This document shows positions 42,476 to 51,413 of a stretch of 64,000 nt of DNA, in pieces (the stretch's first letter is position 1; every line of letters begins with the position of its first letter). Source of the DNA: Chloroflexota bacterium (lineage in GTDB: Bacteria > Chloroflexota > UBA11872 > UBA12225 > JAJDUF01); the NCBI GenBank assembly GCA_022826725.1, contig JAJDUF010000020.1:62001-126000 (forward strand). The letters run 5' to 3'. The notes under the pieces are model-generated. The model searched no databases, had not been told where the DNA came from, and worked only from the letters and a program-made list of their open reading frames with translations. Made by a program: the position numbers and the translations under genes.

Positions 42476-45058
42476 TCAGTCATAGCGCGCCGTATCCCGC
42501 ACGAGGATCAGCGGCTCCGCCCAGCCACCCCAGCCATACGCCAGCGTTGCTACCGGTTCAGTGCGGAGCCGCAGCGTCACCGTCTGGCCCGCCAATTCTC
42601 CGAGATCAACCACCTCGTCAATCCACCGGCGGTCGGCAGCGCGTTGCCGCGGCGCAACGTGCCGATTCAAGAGCACACTCCAGCCGTCTGGTGTAGCGAC
42701 TTCCAGGAGAAAGCGCACGCCATGGGCCTCTGGCCGGTACCACACCGCCGGGTCCACCGCCAGCCCCGTTTGGAAGATGGCCCTTGGCGGGATGGTTGCA
42801 CCGACCGTGATAGTGGCTGGCGGGTGCATATACAGCCACCGCCGCTGCCGATTGATAATCGGCCACCAGCGCTGGTCCTCGGGAACCAGCACTTGCCGAG
42901 AACGCTCCTCATCTACGACCCGCAGCCAGCGGAGGTCAATGTACGATCCCAGGCTCGACCCGTCCGGCGAGGCAAGCACTGCCTGTCCCCGCTCCGCTGC
43001 CAATGCAAAATCCAGTACGATGCGGCTATCGGCGGTCCGCGCTTGATCGTCCGGTCCAGCCACGTAACGCAGCGCCCGGGCGCTGACGACCAAGACCAAT
43101 CCGGCCGCTCCGAGGAGCACGAGGGTCTGGCCAGCCAGCCACGCGGTCCGTGCCGTGCTCCGAGCCGGGTTCGATATCTTCAGCAGCGCGCGCCAACGCC
43201 GCCCTACGACCAAGAGACTGCCAAGCACCAACCCGGCGGCTGCCAGGAGTGAGAGGCCCGTGCCCAGCGCCCGCAGCGGCGTGGGACGTAGCTCCAGGTG
43301 GATGAGATGGCGACCCCGCGGCACGTCCACCACGATGAACCCTAGCTCGGCATCCTGTTTGACGCTACGGGGCACGGTGCGGTGGGCAATGGGATACCCA
43401 TCCAGGTGCAGTTGCCAGCCCGGGAAATCAAGCGTATGGAAGGCCAGGGTCGCAGGCGTGTCCGCACGTATCTCCACCGTGGTCGCAGTAGGCCGCGCCC
43501 AGAGGCCGGTAATCTGAAGCCGGCCCTTAAGGGGTCGTACCAGCCCCCCGAGCCATGAGAACTCCGGAACCAGGGCTTCATACAACCGCTGGCCCCGAAT
43601 CATGGGTCTTGTACCCCCGGGAGCATACTGCACTGCCCGTGGCAGATACTCGCCTAGGTCAACGGTGCCATCATCATACTTACCCACTTCCGTTGCCCGC
43701 AGCTCCGTCGCTCCCGCACGCCGGCCGGTTTCGTTGAGCGCCGGCCAAGGCTGAGTGTTCAGCACCCAGCCTGACGTCCCGATGAGGAAGCAACTCAAGA
43801 CAGCAACGACCAGCAGGTGCGCGCGGCTGGTTCGCATTCCACGTTCAGGCCAAAGCAGCCGCACGCCACCAGCAGCGCCCAGAGCGAGCATGAGGTCTGC
43901 CGGACCGTACAAACGCCACGGAAAACGGATGTCCCGCAGCAGCGGGACGTGCGGCCAAATTGCTGCGGACCAGGTAGTCAGCAAGAACCAACAGCCGACC
44001 GTCACTAGGCCGCAGCCTGCCAGGAGACAGAGATTGCGACGGTCGCTGCGACGGGCCGCTGGCACCAAGCCACCAACCACTACGGCCAAGAGCACGAGTT
44101 GGAGAGGCAAAGGCTTGCGTGGGCCAGCCACCCGATCGGCGAGGTCGGACGTCCAGCGCAGATTGACCGGCCCGAAGCCGGTCCCAGGGTAGTCCGGCCA
44201 CTGGTCGCTGGATACCGCTCCGAGCGGGTCGATCAACCAATCGTGGATATCGAGAAAGCCCTGATGCGTGTGCTCGATATACACGGAGTCCAACTCACCC
44301 AATGCCGGCAGCCAGAAGTACGCACTGAGAGCTAGCCCCGCCAAAATCGTGCCAAGCGTGGTACTTAGAGCCAGTCGCAGCCTGCTGGCACTGGGCGTGC
44401 TGCTGATGAATACACTGACCAGCCAGGCCGTCAGCAGGCCCACACCGAGAAACGCTGAGATGTTGTGCGTGAGCAGGAGGAGCGCAGTCAACAGGGTCAG
44501 CAGCAGCCCGTGGGGCCATCGCGGCTCATGCCACAACCGCCAGGCCGCCCAGAGCAGCCACGGCAGCAGACCAAGCGCCAGCGCTTCTGGCACATTGCCA
44601 CGGATGTAAAGGTTGTATAGGAAGGGGTAGGGAGCGAGGATGTAGGCCAGTGCCGATAGATAGCCTGTCGCGCTAGACGACCAGAGGGCACGCGCGAGAC
44701 TGAAGGCACCGGCCGTCCCCAACAGGACTGCGATGACGCCGACGGCCTGCAGCCCACCATAGCGGTCCAGTCCGAGGAGGTATCCCAGCACTGCCAGGTA
44801 GTAGGGCAGCGGCGGGACATAGTTGAAGACCGGGTATCCATAGCCCAGATAGAGGTCCGGTGCCCAACGCGGAAACCAGTCCCCGCGCTGGAGCAAGTCC
44901 CCAAAGACATAGCTCCGCAAGAGGTGGACTGGCCCATCATGCGTCTCCCAGATATTGAAGGTGGGACTGGCCCACCACCAGCAGGCCAGGACCACTAGAC
45001 CACCGAGACCTGTAACGACGGCGACGTGGGGCAAAGTAGGCAGCCGGACAATCTTCAT
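42476..45058 (-). CDS. Large polytopic membrane protein (PTPS-related/GT-like)
   Basis: An 860-residue protein with about ten membrane helices in the first 500 residues and a beta-rich extracytoplasmic domain after that. The first loop, THDGPVHLLRSYVFGDLL, followed by GDWFPRWAPDLYLGYGYPVF, is characteristic of the '6-pyruvoyl-tetrahydropterin synthase-related' membrane family. That family resembles lipid-linked-sugar glycosyltransferases of the GT-C type. The aspartate pair region in this first loop could be catalytic. It probably acts in exopolysaccharide or glycolipid synthesis; donor and acceptor are unknown. Two more helices occur near residue 570-640. Confidence 0.82.
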   Translation of the reverse strand: MKIVRLPTLPHVAVVTGLGGLVVLACWWWASPTFNIWETHDGPVHLLRSYVFGDLLQRGDWFPRWAPDLYLGYGYPVFNYVPPLPYYLAVLGYLLGLDRYGGLQAVGVIAVLLGTAGAFSLARALWSSSATGYLSALAYILAPYPFLYNLYIRGNVPEALALGLLPWLLWAAWRLWHEPRWPHGLLLTLLTALLLLTHNISAFLGVGLLTAWLVSVFISSTPSASRLRLALSTTLGTILAGLALSAYFWLPALGELDSVYIEHTHQGFLDIHDWLIDPLGAVSSDQWPDYPGTGFGPVNLRWTSDLADRVAGPRKPLPLQLVLLAVVVGGLVPAARRSDRRNLCLLAGCGLVTVGCWFLLTTWSAAIWPHVPLLRDIRFPWRLYGPADLMLALGAAGGVRLLWPERGMRTSRAHLLVVAVLSCFLIGTSGWVLNTQPWPALNETGRRAGATELRATEVGKYDDGTVDLGEYLPRAVQYAPGGTRPMIRGQRLYEALVPEFSWLGGLVRPLKGRLQITGLWARPTATTVEIRADTPATLAFHTLDFPGWQLHLDGYPIAHRTVPRSVKQDAELGFIVVDVPRGRHLIHLELRPTPLRALGTGLSLLAAAGLVLGSLLVVGRRWRALLKISNPARSTARTAWLAGQTLVLLGAAGLVLVVSARALRYVAGPDDQARTADSRIVLDFALAAERGQAVLASPDGSSLGSYIDLRWLRVVDEERSRQVLVPEDQRWWPIINRQRRWLYMHPPATITVGATIPPRAIFQTGLAVDPAVWYRPEAHGVRFLLEVATPDGWSVLLNRHVAPRQRAADRRWIDEVVDLGELAGQTVTLRLRTEPVATLAYGWGGWAEPLILVRDTARYD

Positions 45059-45166
45059 AGTGCCCCCTCAGCGCCAGCGATATCGGCCTCGATAATACCC
45101 CAACGCCAGTACCCTGACAGGACAGAGGTAGTACAGGTCAAGCCGAGGGATGTAGCACGCTGATCC

Positions 45167-45201
45167 CGTCCCCCTGCACAGCGGGGGGACCATAGGGGGG
45201 C
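45167..45201 (+). repeat. Dispersed hairpin repeat, family A
   Basis: CGTCCCCCTGCACAGCGG then GGGGACCATAGGGGGG, in the divergent interval upstream of the LarA-like gene. Confidence 0.8.
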
Positions 45202-45313
45202 GGGGCAGAGGCGTGAGGTATGGAACGCCGCGCTCTGCTATAGTCGCAGGCAACCGTCTGGAATAGACCACCCCGAGAGTGCGGCTGCGGGCCGGCAGCC
45301 GGGAGGAACAGCG

Positions 45314-46633
45314 ATGGCAACATCTTCCTTGCTCGATCATGTCACGGACCTGCACGTTGAAGCGCCACTGCCCACCATGTACCGTGTCCGGCAGCACTTC
45401 GACGCGCCCGATGTCGGGGACATTGATGCGGCGGTCGCTCGCCAACTCACCGCATTGGACGGCCGGATAGAGCCGGGGATGCGGGTCGGCGTCACGGCCG
45501 GCAGTCGCGGCCTCGCCAACATCCCGGTCATTCTGCGCGCCGTGGGAAACGAGATTCGGCAGCGCGGCGGGCACCCGTTCATCATCCCGGCCATGGGCAG
45601 CCACGGCGGCGCGACCGCCGCGGGGCAGGAGGAGGTGCTGGAATCCTATGGCATCACCGAGCGGACCACCGCCATGCCCATTGTCTCGGCCATGGACGTG
45701 CGGCAGATTGGGCAGCTCCCGGACGGGCCCGCGGTCTACATGAGCACGACCGCGCTGGAAGCCGACGCGCTGCTCATCGTCGGCCGCGTGAAGCCACACA
45801 CCGACTTCCGCGCCGACATCGAGAGCGGCCTGGCCAAGATCATGACCATCGGCTTGGGCAAGCACCGCGGCGCGCAGATGATCCACTCCTATGGCACCGC
45901 CGGCCTGAGCCGCTCGCTCGCCCCGGCGGCACGAGTGATGGTGCAGCACGCCAACGTGCTCGGTGCCCTCGCCATCCTCGAAAACGCCTACGACGAAACC
46001 GCCAAGCTGGAGTTCGTCGAGGCGGACGGCATTGGCGGTCCCCACGAGACCCGCCTGCTCAACGAGGCCCGCTCCCTCATGGCTTCCCTCCCCTTCGACG
46101 AGATTGACGTGCTCGTCGTCCAGGAAATGGGCAAAAACATCAGTGGTACGGGCATGGACACGAACATCATTGGGCGCATGATGATTGTCAACGTGCCCGA
46201 GTTCAAGCGTCCCCGCATCCGCATCGTCGCCGTCCTCGACCTGACCGACGAGGCCCACGGTAACGGCGCCGGCATCGGCCTCGCCGACCTGCTCTCCCGC
46301 CGCGCGGTCGAGAAGCTGGACCTCCGCGCCACCTACATCAACGGCTTCACGTCCGGTATCGGCGGCGTCCAGCGGATCAAGCTGCCAGCCTTCCTACCCA
46401 CCGATCTGGACACGATTGCCGCCGGCATCCTCTCCTGCGGGCGCGGCGACCCGCAGAACGCGCGGGTAGTCGTCATCCGCAACACGCTGGAGTTGAGCGA
46501 CCTCTATATCTCCGCCTCGCTCCTCGACGACGCCGAGTCCCACCCTCGCCTCGACATCACCGACGCTGGCGCCAAGCTCCCCTTCGACGAGGCCGGCGCC
46601 CTCAACCTCTGGTCCGTTCCCGTCCACGTCTAA
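45314..46633 (+). CDS. LarA-like (lactate racemase domain) protein
   Basis: A 439-residue protein of the nickel-pincer lactate racemase-like family. MRVGVTAGSRGLANIP and FIIPAMGSHGGATAAGQ resemble the cofactor-binding loops of LarA. VGRVKPHTDFRADIESGLAK and IGLGKHRGAQMIH supply the His/Lys pair in the active-site cleft. Relatives racemise or epimerise short 2-hydroxyacids. The larB/larC/larE cofactor genes are not here. The NUDIX gene ends 5 nt from its stop on the other strand. A GGAGGAACAGCG stretch precedes the ATG. Confidence 0.83.
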   Translation: MATSSLLDHVTDLHVEAPLPTMYRVRQHFDAPDVGDIDAAVARQLTALDGRIEPGMRVGVTAGSRGLANIPVILRAVGNEIRQRGGHPFIIPAMGSHGGATAAGQEEVLESYGITERTTAMPIVSAMDVRQIGQLPDGPAVYMSTTALEADALLIVGRVKPHTDFRADIESGLAKIMTIGLGKHRGAQMIHSYGTAGLSRSLAPAARVMVQHANVLGALAILENAYDETAKLEFVEADGIGGPHETRLLNEARSLMASLPFDEIDVLVVQEMGKNISGTGMDTNIIGRMMIVNVPEFKRPRIRIVAVLDLTDEAHGNGAGIGLADLLSRRAVEKLDLRATYINGFTSGIGGVQRIKLPAFLPTDLDTIAAGILSCGRGDPQNARVVVIRNTLELSDLYISASLLDDAESHPRLDITDAGAKLPFDEAGALNLWSVPVHV

Positions 46634-46637
46634 GCGT

Positions 46638-47225
46638 CTACGGATGCGCGCCGGCCGTCGTGGCCAGCCCCTGGATGGCTGCGATGGTCTCATCGGTGAG
46701 GTAGACGCGGTAGCGCAGCAGCGGGCGTCGGGTGGCAAGCAGCACGTCGCGGATGCGCCCCTGTAGCTCCGCTACCGTCGCATAGGTGGCCCTGGCAATC
46801 TCGTGGCGATCAATAGGCTTGAGCTGTCCCCCCACCCGTCGCGCTGTGAACACGTGGCTCACCCACGGCTGCGTGCGATTCCCCTCGGTAAAGACCGCCT
46901 CGATCCGCAGCACGTACCGCTCCAGCGCAATATCGAGGCCGGTTTCCTCTTTAGCCTCGCGGAGAGCGCCCCGCTCCAAAACCTCGCCCGGCTCCAGCCC
47001 ACCGCTGGGCGCCCGGAAACCACCGGGCGGAAACGAGTGCTTGGCGATCAACGCGAGCCGCTCCCCGTCAAAGATAAACATGGTGATGTCATGACTGCGG
47101 CCATGCTTGCGGCTGCCCAGCACCATATCCATCTCGCCGCGCGAGATCGTCTGCTCCCGCTCCCGCACGACGGGAATGCCATAGCGCCGCTCCCACTCCC
47201 GCACGCTGGCCGCAGCAATGAACAT
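46638..47225 (-). CDS. NUDIX hydrolase
   Basis: A 195-residue NUDIX protein. The signature GGLEPGEVLERGALREAKEETGL (about residues 75-97) fits the Gx5Ex7REUxEExGU consensus fully, so pyrophosphohydrolase activity is expected. It has an N-terminal extension (REWERRYGIPVVREREQTI) and a helical C-terminal tail. The substrate (NDP-sugar, ADP-ribose or an oxidised nucleotide) is open. It is convergent with the LarA-like gene, ending 4 nt after that gene's stop. Confidence 0.92.
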   Translation of the reverse strand: MFIAAASVREWERRYGIPVVREREQTISRGEMDMVLGSRKHGRSHDITMFIFDGERLALIAKHSFPPGGFRAPSGGLEPGEVLERGALREAKEETGLDIALERYVLRIEAVFTEGNRTQPWVSHVFTARRVGGQLKPIDRHEIARATYATVAELQGRIRDVLLATRRPLLRYRVYLTDETIAAIQGLATTAGAHP

Positions 47226-47417
47226 GGACAGATTGTACCCGGCACCGGTGGCTGGCGTGGCGTTACGACACGGGGCGCCATCGCAGTCGGTCGAAGACGG
47301 CCGCCGGCTGCTATCGTAGGAGCGCAGCTAGCCGGTCTCTGCCTCACCCCGGCCCCCGGTGCAGCAAGTTACGGGGTAAGGCACTCCTAGAACTCGTAGC
47401 GTGGAGCTGCGGCGGCG

Positions 47418-48638
47418 ATGAGCAAGGTGCGTGAACGGCCGAACGTGCTGGTCATCGGCGCCCGGCCGCGCGATCACCACGCCCTCGCCGCCGTGGACGG
47501 CTACCGATTTCACTTCCTCGATCTCGATTACAGCGCCCGTTTCAATCGGTTCAACATCAATCTGCTGGCCTACTTGGACGAGGCGCGGCGCTACATCGAG
47601 GCCCACGAGATAGCCGGCCTCTACTACAGCTTTGATCTCGCCTCCCTGCTCGCCGCCGTGCTCTGCGCCGAGTACGGCCTGCCGGGTCCCAGTCTGGCAG
47701 CCACCTTTGCCGCCTACCACAAGCTCTATACGCGCCGCCTCACGGGAGCATCGCCGCAGCCGCGCGCGTGCCGGCTGGGCGATCCGCTGACCGACCGACC
47801 GCCCTACCCCTTCTACATCAAGGCGCCCTGCTCAGCCGCCGGGGTGCTCGGCTTCACCATCCGCAGCGACGCCGACCTGGTGCGGGCCATGCGCGCGGTC
47901 GAGCGCGAGCTACCGGCAATGAACACGCCGCTTTTCCCCTTCTTTCGGCAGTATCTCGACCTGGACGCCTTCCCGCTGGCGCTGGAGCACGTCTTTCTCA
48001 TCGAGGACTACGTAACCGCCAAGCAGATGACGCTGGAGGGCTATGTCCGGCACGGCGACGTGCAGTTCACGGCAGCCACGGATACCAACACCTTTCCGCA
48101 GTCACCGCTGATTGATAACTTTTCGCTCCCTTCCCGCATCCCGGAGCCTACGTTAGCACGCATCCGGGCACAGGCACGGCGGGACATCGCAAAGATCGGA
48201 CTGGACAACAGCTTCTTCAACGTCGAGTACTGGTATGGCGACGGCGCGATCAAGCTGATCGAGATCAATGCCCGCGCGGCGACGACCTTCTACAACCTCT
48301 ACCGCCATGTCCTCGGTTACGATGTCTACCAAGCGGGCATCGAGCTGTGCCTGGGCCAGCAGCCGGAGGTGTCATGCCGGGCTAATGGCGTCGGCGGACA
48401 GTTCAACGTACTCACCACCCAAGAGGGTAGCTCCAGCGACCTCTTCGATTACGACGTGCAGATCCCCGATTTCACCGATCTCTTCATCCCAGCCGACACC
48501 CCCATCCGGCAGCTCAGTGAGTACGGCGTCGTGATCGCCCAAATCGAGCTATTCGGCGACACGTTCGCAGAGCTTGAGGCCACGGCCAACGCCTACCGCC
48601 GGCGCCTCCTGAAACGAGACGCCTTCAGGACTGCGTAA
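47418..48638 (+). CDS. ATP-grasp domain protein
   Basis: A 406-residue protein with an ATP-grasp-like fold. An N-terminal Rossmann-like domain (RPNVLVIGARPRD, LAYLDEARRYIEAHEI, LYYSFDLASLLAAVLCAEYG) leads to FYIKAPCSAAGVLGF, an ATP-binding lysine and glycine loop. The metal-binding triad appears as FFNVEYWYGDGAIKLIEINA (Glu and Asn ligands) with ARAATTFYNLYRHVLGYD following. Such enzymes ligate a carboxylate to an amine or thiol. The target is unknown and no biosynthetic cluster is visible. Confidence 0.8.
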   Translation: MSKVRERPNVLVIGARPRDHHALAAVDGYRFHFLDLDYSARFNRFNINLLAYLDEARRYIEAHEIAGLYYSFDLASLLAAVLCAEYGLPGPSLAATFAAYHKLYTRRLTGASPQPRACRLGDPLTDRPPYPFYIKAPCSAAGVLGFTIRSDADLVRAMRAVERELPAMNTPLFPFFRQYLDLDAFPLALEHVFLIEDYVTAKQMTLEGYVRHGDVQFTAATDTNTFPQSPLIDNFSLPSRIPEPTLARIRAQARRDIAKIGLDNSFFNVEYWYGDGAIKLIEINARAATTFYNLYRHVLGYDVYQAGIELCLGQQPEVSCRANGVGGQFNVLTTQEGSSSDLFDYDVQIPDFTDLFIPADTPIRQLSEYGVVIAQIELFGDTFAELEATANAYRRRLLKRDAFRTA

Positions 48639-48681
48639 GGGGCCTGCACAATGGCGGAACGAGCGTCTGAAGGGAATACAA

Positions 48682-48723
48682 ACTCCCCCTCTCCACATGG
48701 TGGAGAGGGGGCTGGGGGGTGAG
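48682..48723. repeat. Dispersed hairpin repeat, family B
   Basis: CCCCCTCTCCACATGGTGG then AGAGGGGG and CTGGGGGGTGAGG, in the gap between the convergent ATP-grasp and thioredoxin genes. A possible bidirectional transcript end. Confidence 0.75.
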
Positions 48724-48789
48724 GCACACAGTGAAGGGGCAACCGGCCGGTTGCCCCTTCCGTCCACCGCGCGGTGCTTCCGAGTACCG

Positions 48790-49125
48790 TTACGCAGCGC
48801 CGGCCAGCACGCTGTCCAGCTCGCGCTTCAGTTCGCTCTTGCGCCGGACGCCAAGCAGGCGATTGACCTCCTTGCCATCGCTGAAGAGCAACAGGGCCGG
48901 GATGGCCATAATCCCGTACTGGCCGGCAGTCACGGCGTTCTCGTCCGTGTTGAGCTTCACGAACTTCACCCGCCCGTCGTATTCCTGCGCCAACTCGTCA
49001 ATCGTCGGAGCAATCATCCGGCAGGGACCGCACCAGGGCGCCCAGAAGTCAACGAGCACCGGCTCGTCGGCTTGCAGCACATCGCTCTCGAAAGTGGCGT
49101 CCGTAACGGCCATGGCTGAGGACAT
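48790..49125 (-). CDS. trxA: Thioredoxin
   Basis: A 111-residue thioredoxin with the redox motif WCGPC (Cys32, Cys35) in VDFWAPWCGPCRMI, the buried Asp26 and the cis-proline loop MAIPALLLF. Length and order are standard, with no signal peptide, so it is the cytosolic disulfide reductase. AAGGAG is about 8 nt before ATG 49125; the second Met four codons on is also possible. No thioredoxin reductase is nearby. Confidence 0.96.
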   Translation of the reverse strand: MSSAMAVTDATFESDVLQADEPVLVDFWAPWCGPCRMIAPTIDELAQEYDGRVKFVKLNTDENAVTAGQYGIMAIPALLLFSDGKEVNRLLGVRRKSELKRELDSVLAGAA

Positions 49126-49239
49126 AGCAAATCTCCTTGTCGTCGGCGGTAGCTTGGGCAGTGACGACCTCGTGGACCTCGTGCGAAGCGCCGCAGCGCG
49201 TACTTCTACCCCGTAGTACAAAGGATAGCACGTTACCCC

Positions 49240-50538
49240 TCAGGCAGCCGCCGTCGCGATCTCACGTTCGGGCCAAGCCGGCTCCGCGCGCACCTCCGCC
49301 GGACCGGCGCCCGGCAGCGCCTCCACGGTCGCCCTGATCGCCTCCAGCGCGTAGGCCAGCGTCTCATCGTCGTAAGGGCCGGCCGGCAGGGGGATATGCG
49401 ACGGCTCGGTCTGACCACGAGTCAGCCACTCGGCAACGACGTGCATCTCGTCGAGCTGCGCCAGATCAAGCGCCAGCCGCTGCGAGGTCGGGAAGGTCGT
49501 GCGGAGAAAGCCCCCCAAGGCTGCGGTGGTCGAGCTGTCCATGCTCCGCCGAAAGGTATGCTGCCCCCGTAGCTGTCCACAGCTAAAGGCCAGTAGCTGC
49601 ATATGGTCCTGGTCGTCGGCCGGCAGGAGCACCAGGAAGTTGACCGAACGAGCCGCCGTCGAGAGGTGGTGGCGCCGCCGTCGCAGCGTTTGCAGCGATT
49701 CGATTGTCCGTTGCAGGCTGGCGGCGCGCTCGAAGCTCAATCGCTCCGCCGCGTCGTCCCGCGCGCGCGTCAGCTCACGGATCAACGGCGTCACCTCACC
49801 TTGCAGCAGCCGCGCCGCTCTTTCCACGGACTCGGCGTAGCGGGCACGCACCTCCTCGTCCAAGCACGGCGCCTGACAGCGGTGCATCTGCCCCCACAGG
49901 CAGCGGCGCGCCTCCGCTTCCGGCGGCAAGTCGCCTTCACACCGGCGCAGGCCGAAGAGCCGGCTCACAAAGTCCAGGGCCTGCTCTGCCGAGCGCATCG
50001 TCCAGAACGGACCATAGTAAGAGGCACCGTCGGGAGTAATGGCTGTCGTGACCTCCAGATAGGGAAACCCCTCGCCATGGTGCAGCCGCAGGAAGGCATA
50101 GCGCGGATACTCGCGCCCCATCACGTTGTACGGCGGCTGGTGCTGCTTGATGAGATACGACTCCAGAATCAGCGCCTCCAGCTCCGAGCCGACGGTCAGC
50201 CATTCGACCGCCGCCGCATGTTCGACCATCAGCCGCGATTTCCCGGCCGCGCTGGCGTGAAAATAGGACGCCACCCGCTGGCGCAGACTCACCGACTTGC
50301 CAACGTACAACGTGCGGTCGTCCGGGTCGTGGAAGAGATAAACCCCCGGCTCGCGCGGAATGGTCTGCAAGGAGCCACGCAGTTGGCGCGACAGCGCCGC
50401 CGAGCGCCGGCGACGCCTGCTTTTGCGCCGCGCCGTCCGCGGCCGGATCAAGGGCGCCGGTAGTTGGAGGCACCCCGACGCGAGCGGCGCGATCCGTGGC
50501 GCGTCAGAGGAGGGCAGCAGCGCCGCTGGCCGAGCCAC
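49240..50538 (-). CDS. UvrC-like GIY-YIG nuclease (lacks the C-terminal endonuclease domain)
   Basis: A 432-residue protein resembling the first part of UvrC. The GIY-YIG domain shows EPGVYLFHD and TLYVGKSVSLRQRVASYF (about residues 64-94). A cysteine cluster (RRCEG, RRCLWG, HRCQAPC) follows, then a UvrB-binding-like helical hairpin (AERLSFERAASLQRTIESL). The RNase H-like 5'-incision domain and helix-hairpin-helix tail of full UvrC (about 600 residues) are absent; the final 100 residues are unrelated. It may act like the shorter nuclease Cho, or as an auxiliary repair protein. GGAGG precedes adjacent GTG codons; 50538 is preferred. Confidence 0.82.
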   Translation of the reverse strand: MARPAALLPSSDAPRIAPLASGCLQLPAPLIRPRTARRKSRRRRRSAALSRQLRGSLQTIPREPGVYLFHDPDDRTLYVGKSVSLRQRVASYFHASAAGKSRLMVEHAAAVEWLTVGSELEALILESYLIKQHQPPYNVMGREYPRYAFLRLHHGEGFPYLEVTTAITPDGASYYGPFWTMRSAEQALDFVSRLFGLRRCEGDLPPEAEARRCLWGQMHRCQAPCLDEEVRARYAESVERAARLLQGEVTPLIRELTRARDDAAERLSFERAASLQRTIESLQTLRRRRHHLSTAARSVNFLVLLPADDQDHMQLLAFSCGQLRGQHTFRRSMDSSTTAALGGFLRTTFPTSQRLALDLAQLDEMHVVAEWLTRGQTEPSHIPLPAGPYDDETLAYALEAIRATVEALPGAGPAEVRAEPAWPEREIATAAA

Positions 50539-50743
50539 CACATCACCTCCGTCCGTGTGTTGGCGCGGCGAAGGTGATGCAAGCTGGGATGATCCGCGCG
50601 AGGAGAGAGCCGCAGTATAGCAAGCCGCCACTAGCGGCGGCGGACACCCGTGGCTTGTGGTCGCTGACCAGCCTCAGCCCCCGGCTGGCGCGGCAACCAC
50701 GCCTAGGCTACCATGGATATGGCACCGGGAGAACACAGACAAC

Positions 50744-51046
50744 ATGGTCATCGAACAACAGCGGATCAGCCGGCTGGAAGGCGCTTACGAACAGGTGGAC
50801 CGCCGGCTCGAGGACATGCACCAGTCTATCAATGGCCTACGCGCCGAGATGGATGGACTGCGGGCCGAAATGCATCAGTCCATCAATGGCCTACGCACCG
50901 AAATGCATCAGTCCATCAATGGCCTACGCACCGAGATGAACAGCCGGTTTGAGGAGGTGAACAGCCGGTTCAACACGCTCATTGTGCTGCTCGCCGCCTC
51001 ATGGGTGACGCTCATCGGCGTGATGATCGGGCTGTACTTCAAGTAA
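50744..51046 (+). CDS. Coiled-coil, tail-anchored protein with 33-bp tandem repeats
   Basis: A 100-residue protein. Residues 1-68 are a coiled coil containing copies of the 11-residue unit MHQSINGLR[A/T]E. Those starting near residues 25, 43 and 54 are nearly identical at the DNA level, with a shorter MDGLRAE between. The C-terminal FNTLIVLLAASWVTLIGVMIGLYFK is a membrane anchor. It resembles DUF1640/haemagglutinin-stalk-like repeat proteins that vary in copy number. GGGAG lies upstream of ATG 50744. The function is unknown. Confidence 0.7.
   Translation: MVIEQQRISRLEGAYEQVDRRLEDMHQSINGLRAEMDGLRAEMHQSINGLRTEMHQSINGLRTEMNSRFEEVNSRFNTLIVLLAASWVTLIGVMIGLYFK
50815..50940 (+). repeat. 33-bp in-frame tandem repeat
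   Basis: Units of CATCAG[T]CCATCAATGGCC type within the coiled-coil gene at about 50819, 50873 and 50906. The last two are a perfect 33-bp tandem, prone to slippage. Confidence 0.75.
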
Positions 51047-51129
51047 CCCGGTGCTCGGGGACATCGCCTAGTAGAGCACCGCGCTCCCTGACATCCACTC
51101 TGACACACTCCCCGCTCACACGCCAGCCG

Positions 51130-51201
51130 GCCGACGTAGCTCAAAGGCAGAGCAGCGGTTTTGTAAACCGCAGGTTGTCGGTTCGAGTCCGACCGTCGGC
51201 T
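51130..51201 (+). tRNA. tRNA-Thr (anticodon TGT)
   Basis: A 72-nt cloverleaf. The acceptor GCCGACG pairs with CGTCGGC and the discriminator is T. The D-arm is AGCTCAAAGGCAGAGC. The anticodon stem is GCGGT/ACCGC with loop TTTGTAA (TGT). The T-arm is GTCGGTTCGAGTCCGAC. CCA is not encoded, in contrast to the tRNA-Pro in this window. Confidence 0.96.
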
Positions 51202-51413
51202 CCCCTCCTGCTCCCACCGCGTTTCTCTAGGCGGCCGAACCAGCGGCAACAATCATCGGCTCCTCAGCGCCCCCTTCTCCCTCCCGATCTGACCCGCCTT
51301 GGGCTACACTGCCTCTAAGAGCAGCCGCTCACCCGGGACCGAGGGCCATCTGGGCAGGTCGCAAGGCTGTTACCACCACTTCTCGATAGTTCGATCCCTG
51401 AAGGGGCATTTCG
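51202..51413. other. Interval between tRNA-Thr and the SOUL gene
   Basis: This interval of 212 nt contains no recognisable gene. A weak AGGGG occurs close to the downstream ATG. Confidence 0.4.

Noticed and set aside
45068-46258. 396-residue open frame on the minus strand
   Set aside because: It lies antisense across the LarA-like gene, is rich in His, Gly, Arg and Asp as expected of a mirror frame in GC-rich DNA, and has no domain or ribosome site.
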